Shown: in pieces, positions 4,625 through 5,133 of the stretch | How the letters are laid out: each line of letters opens with the position of its first letter | Position numbering within the stretch: the first letter of the stretch is position 1 | Assembly (NCBI GenBank): GCA_003648125.1 | Contig: QMOE01000228.1 | Span: 1-5,133, forward strand | Direction of reading: 5' to 3' | Length of the DNA: 5,133 bases | Source: Chloroflexota bacterium | GTDB lineage: Bacteria > Chloroflexota > Anaerolineae > B4-G1 | Notes under the pieces: model-generated | What the model saw: only the letters and a program-made list of their open reading frames with translations | Database searches by the model: none | Told to the model about the DNA's origin: nothing | Translations under genes and position numbers: made by a program

Positions 4625-4875
4625 GCCTGGATCAGGTGTTGGCGAAACTGTTACTGGAACGGGCGCAAAAGAATCTGATCAAGTACCGCACAATGGCCCG
4701 TCAATTCAAAGCCAAATATGACCAGGATTTTGAGACCTTCCGCCATAAAGTCTTGCACTCCGAACCAACTTTCGAGGTAGAGCAGGACTATTTTGACTGG
4801 GAAATGGCCGTGACTGGCATCACTGATATGGAAAAGGAAATCCAGCGTTTGAAAAACCCGGACCAGCAAGCATGA
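4621..4875 (+). CDS. Small helical protein, putative antitoxin partner of the downstream ORF
   Basis: This 84-codon ORF (from TTG at 4621) is rich in charged residues and looks mostly helical. Segment 5-35 (VLAKLLLERAQKNLIKYRTMARQFK...) and segment 58-77 could form a long hairpin or coiled coil, with a conserved-looking acidic-aromatic stretch FEVEQDYFDWE (51-61). No DNA-binding motif, signal peptide or membrane segment is seen. Its stop overlaps the next start (ATGA, 4872-4875), so the two are translated as a pair, as in type II toxin-antitoxin modules. The TTG start has no good Shine-Dalgarno of its own. Translation may depend on the 19-codon ORF upstream, or the gene may be frameshifted. 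A partner role for a TumE-like protein is inferred from context only. Confidence 0.6.
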   Translation: MSLDQVLAKLLLERAQKNLIKYRTMARQFKAKYDQDFETFRHKVLHSEPTFEVEQDYFDWEMAVTGITDMEKEIQRLKNPDQQA

Positions 4876-5102
4876 ACGTGTCTCAACTGCTCTCGACCTT
4901 GTATCAAGAGGTCAAAAACCGGGCTTACATCAAGCAGATGGAGGTAAGTGACCAGAGCCAGACCTTGCTCAAAGCCCGGCTCTATATATCTCGTGAGCTT
5001 TTCGTGCAGATTTATCGCAACGACCGCTTTAACACCACAAATCTGGCCCTAATCTACCATAGGCAACGGATTTACGCGCGAGATCAACTAGACGGGACAT
5101 AG
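4872..5102 (+). CDS. DUF6516/TumE-like toxin-like protein, probably truncated by an amber codon
   Basis: This 76-codon ORF overlaps the preceding gene by four bases. The N-terminal 24 residues are helical. Residues 34-72 (KARLYISRELFVQIYRNDR, then TTNLALIY..QRIYARDQLDG) look like the alternating beta strands of DUF6516/TumE-type toxins, judged from memory of the family and not by a search. Such proteins are usually about 100-120 residues. Here the frame is closed by TAG at 5100-5102, and beyond it the same frame reads HRHTVAAPHL to the window end without another stop. TAG differs by one base from TGG, and a Trp before HRH would fit the family well. The gene is therefore best read as a nonsense-mutated pseudogene, unless the stop is real or suppressed. 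It has no strong ribosome binding site, as expected for a coupled second cistron. Confidence 0.65.
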   Translation: MNVSQLLSTLYQEVKNRAYIKQMEVSDQSQTLLKARLYISRELFVQIYRNDRFNTTNLALIYHRQRIYARDQLDGT

Positions 5103-5133
5103 CACCGTCACACAGTCGCTGCTCCCCATTTGC

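Overview
The window looks like a piece of a bacterial chromosome of moderately high GC content carrying two metabolic loci, each controlled by a different RNA-based transcription switch, followed by the remains of a small toxin-antitoxin-like pair. The source is most likely a member of Chloroflexota. I infer this from the style of the proteins, the short PGDH and class V aminotransferase pair, the palindromic intergenic repeats and the TumE-like tail. I could not run a search, so treat the phylum as a moderate-confidence guess.

Region 1 (about 1-430) has no gene I can support. It holds two copies of a cloverleaf-like palindromic repeat (41-109 and 193-247), one copy of a double-hairpin repeat (288-361), and a good sigma70-type promoter (380-408).

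Region 2 (431-2114) is a histidine-charging locus. It contains tRNA-His(GTG), then a short ORF with five consecutive His codons (603-617), then a perfect intrinsic terminator (681-719), then hisS (753-2075). The 5' arm of the terminator can pair instead with bases just after the His codons. This gives the logic of a classical ribosome-stalling attenuator, but placed in front of the histidyl-tRNA synthetase gene and downstream of its own cognate tRNA. This is the most interesting element in the window. hisS ends in an intrinsic terminator that is itself part of the second copy of the double-hairpin repeat (2087-2163).

Region 3 (2182-4541) is a serine/glycine metabolism operon. A strong promoter (2182-2210) precedes a tandem glycine riboswitch (about 2221-2425), an 11-bp intrinsic terminator (2424-2461), a class V aminotransferase of the phosphoserine/alanine-glyoxylate type (2494-3561) and a short D-3-phosphoglycerate dehydrogenase without a regulatory domain (3633-4541). 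Together the two enzymes would convert 3-phosphoglycerate to phosphoserine. Alternatively they could act on glyoxylate, serine and hydroxypyruvate. Glycine sensed by the RNA would set transcription.

Region 4 (4565-5133) has a good Shine-Dalgarno sequence, a 19-codon ORF that runs into a second ORF (4621-4875) in another frame, and a third ORF (4872-5102) overlapping the second by ATGA. The third resembles DUF6516/TumE-type proteins. Its reading stops at an amber codon exactly where the family would be expected to carry Trp, and the frame continues plausibly afterwards. Both halves of the module may therefore be decaying.
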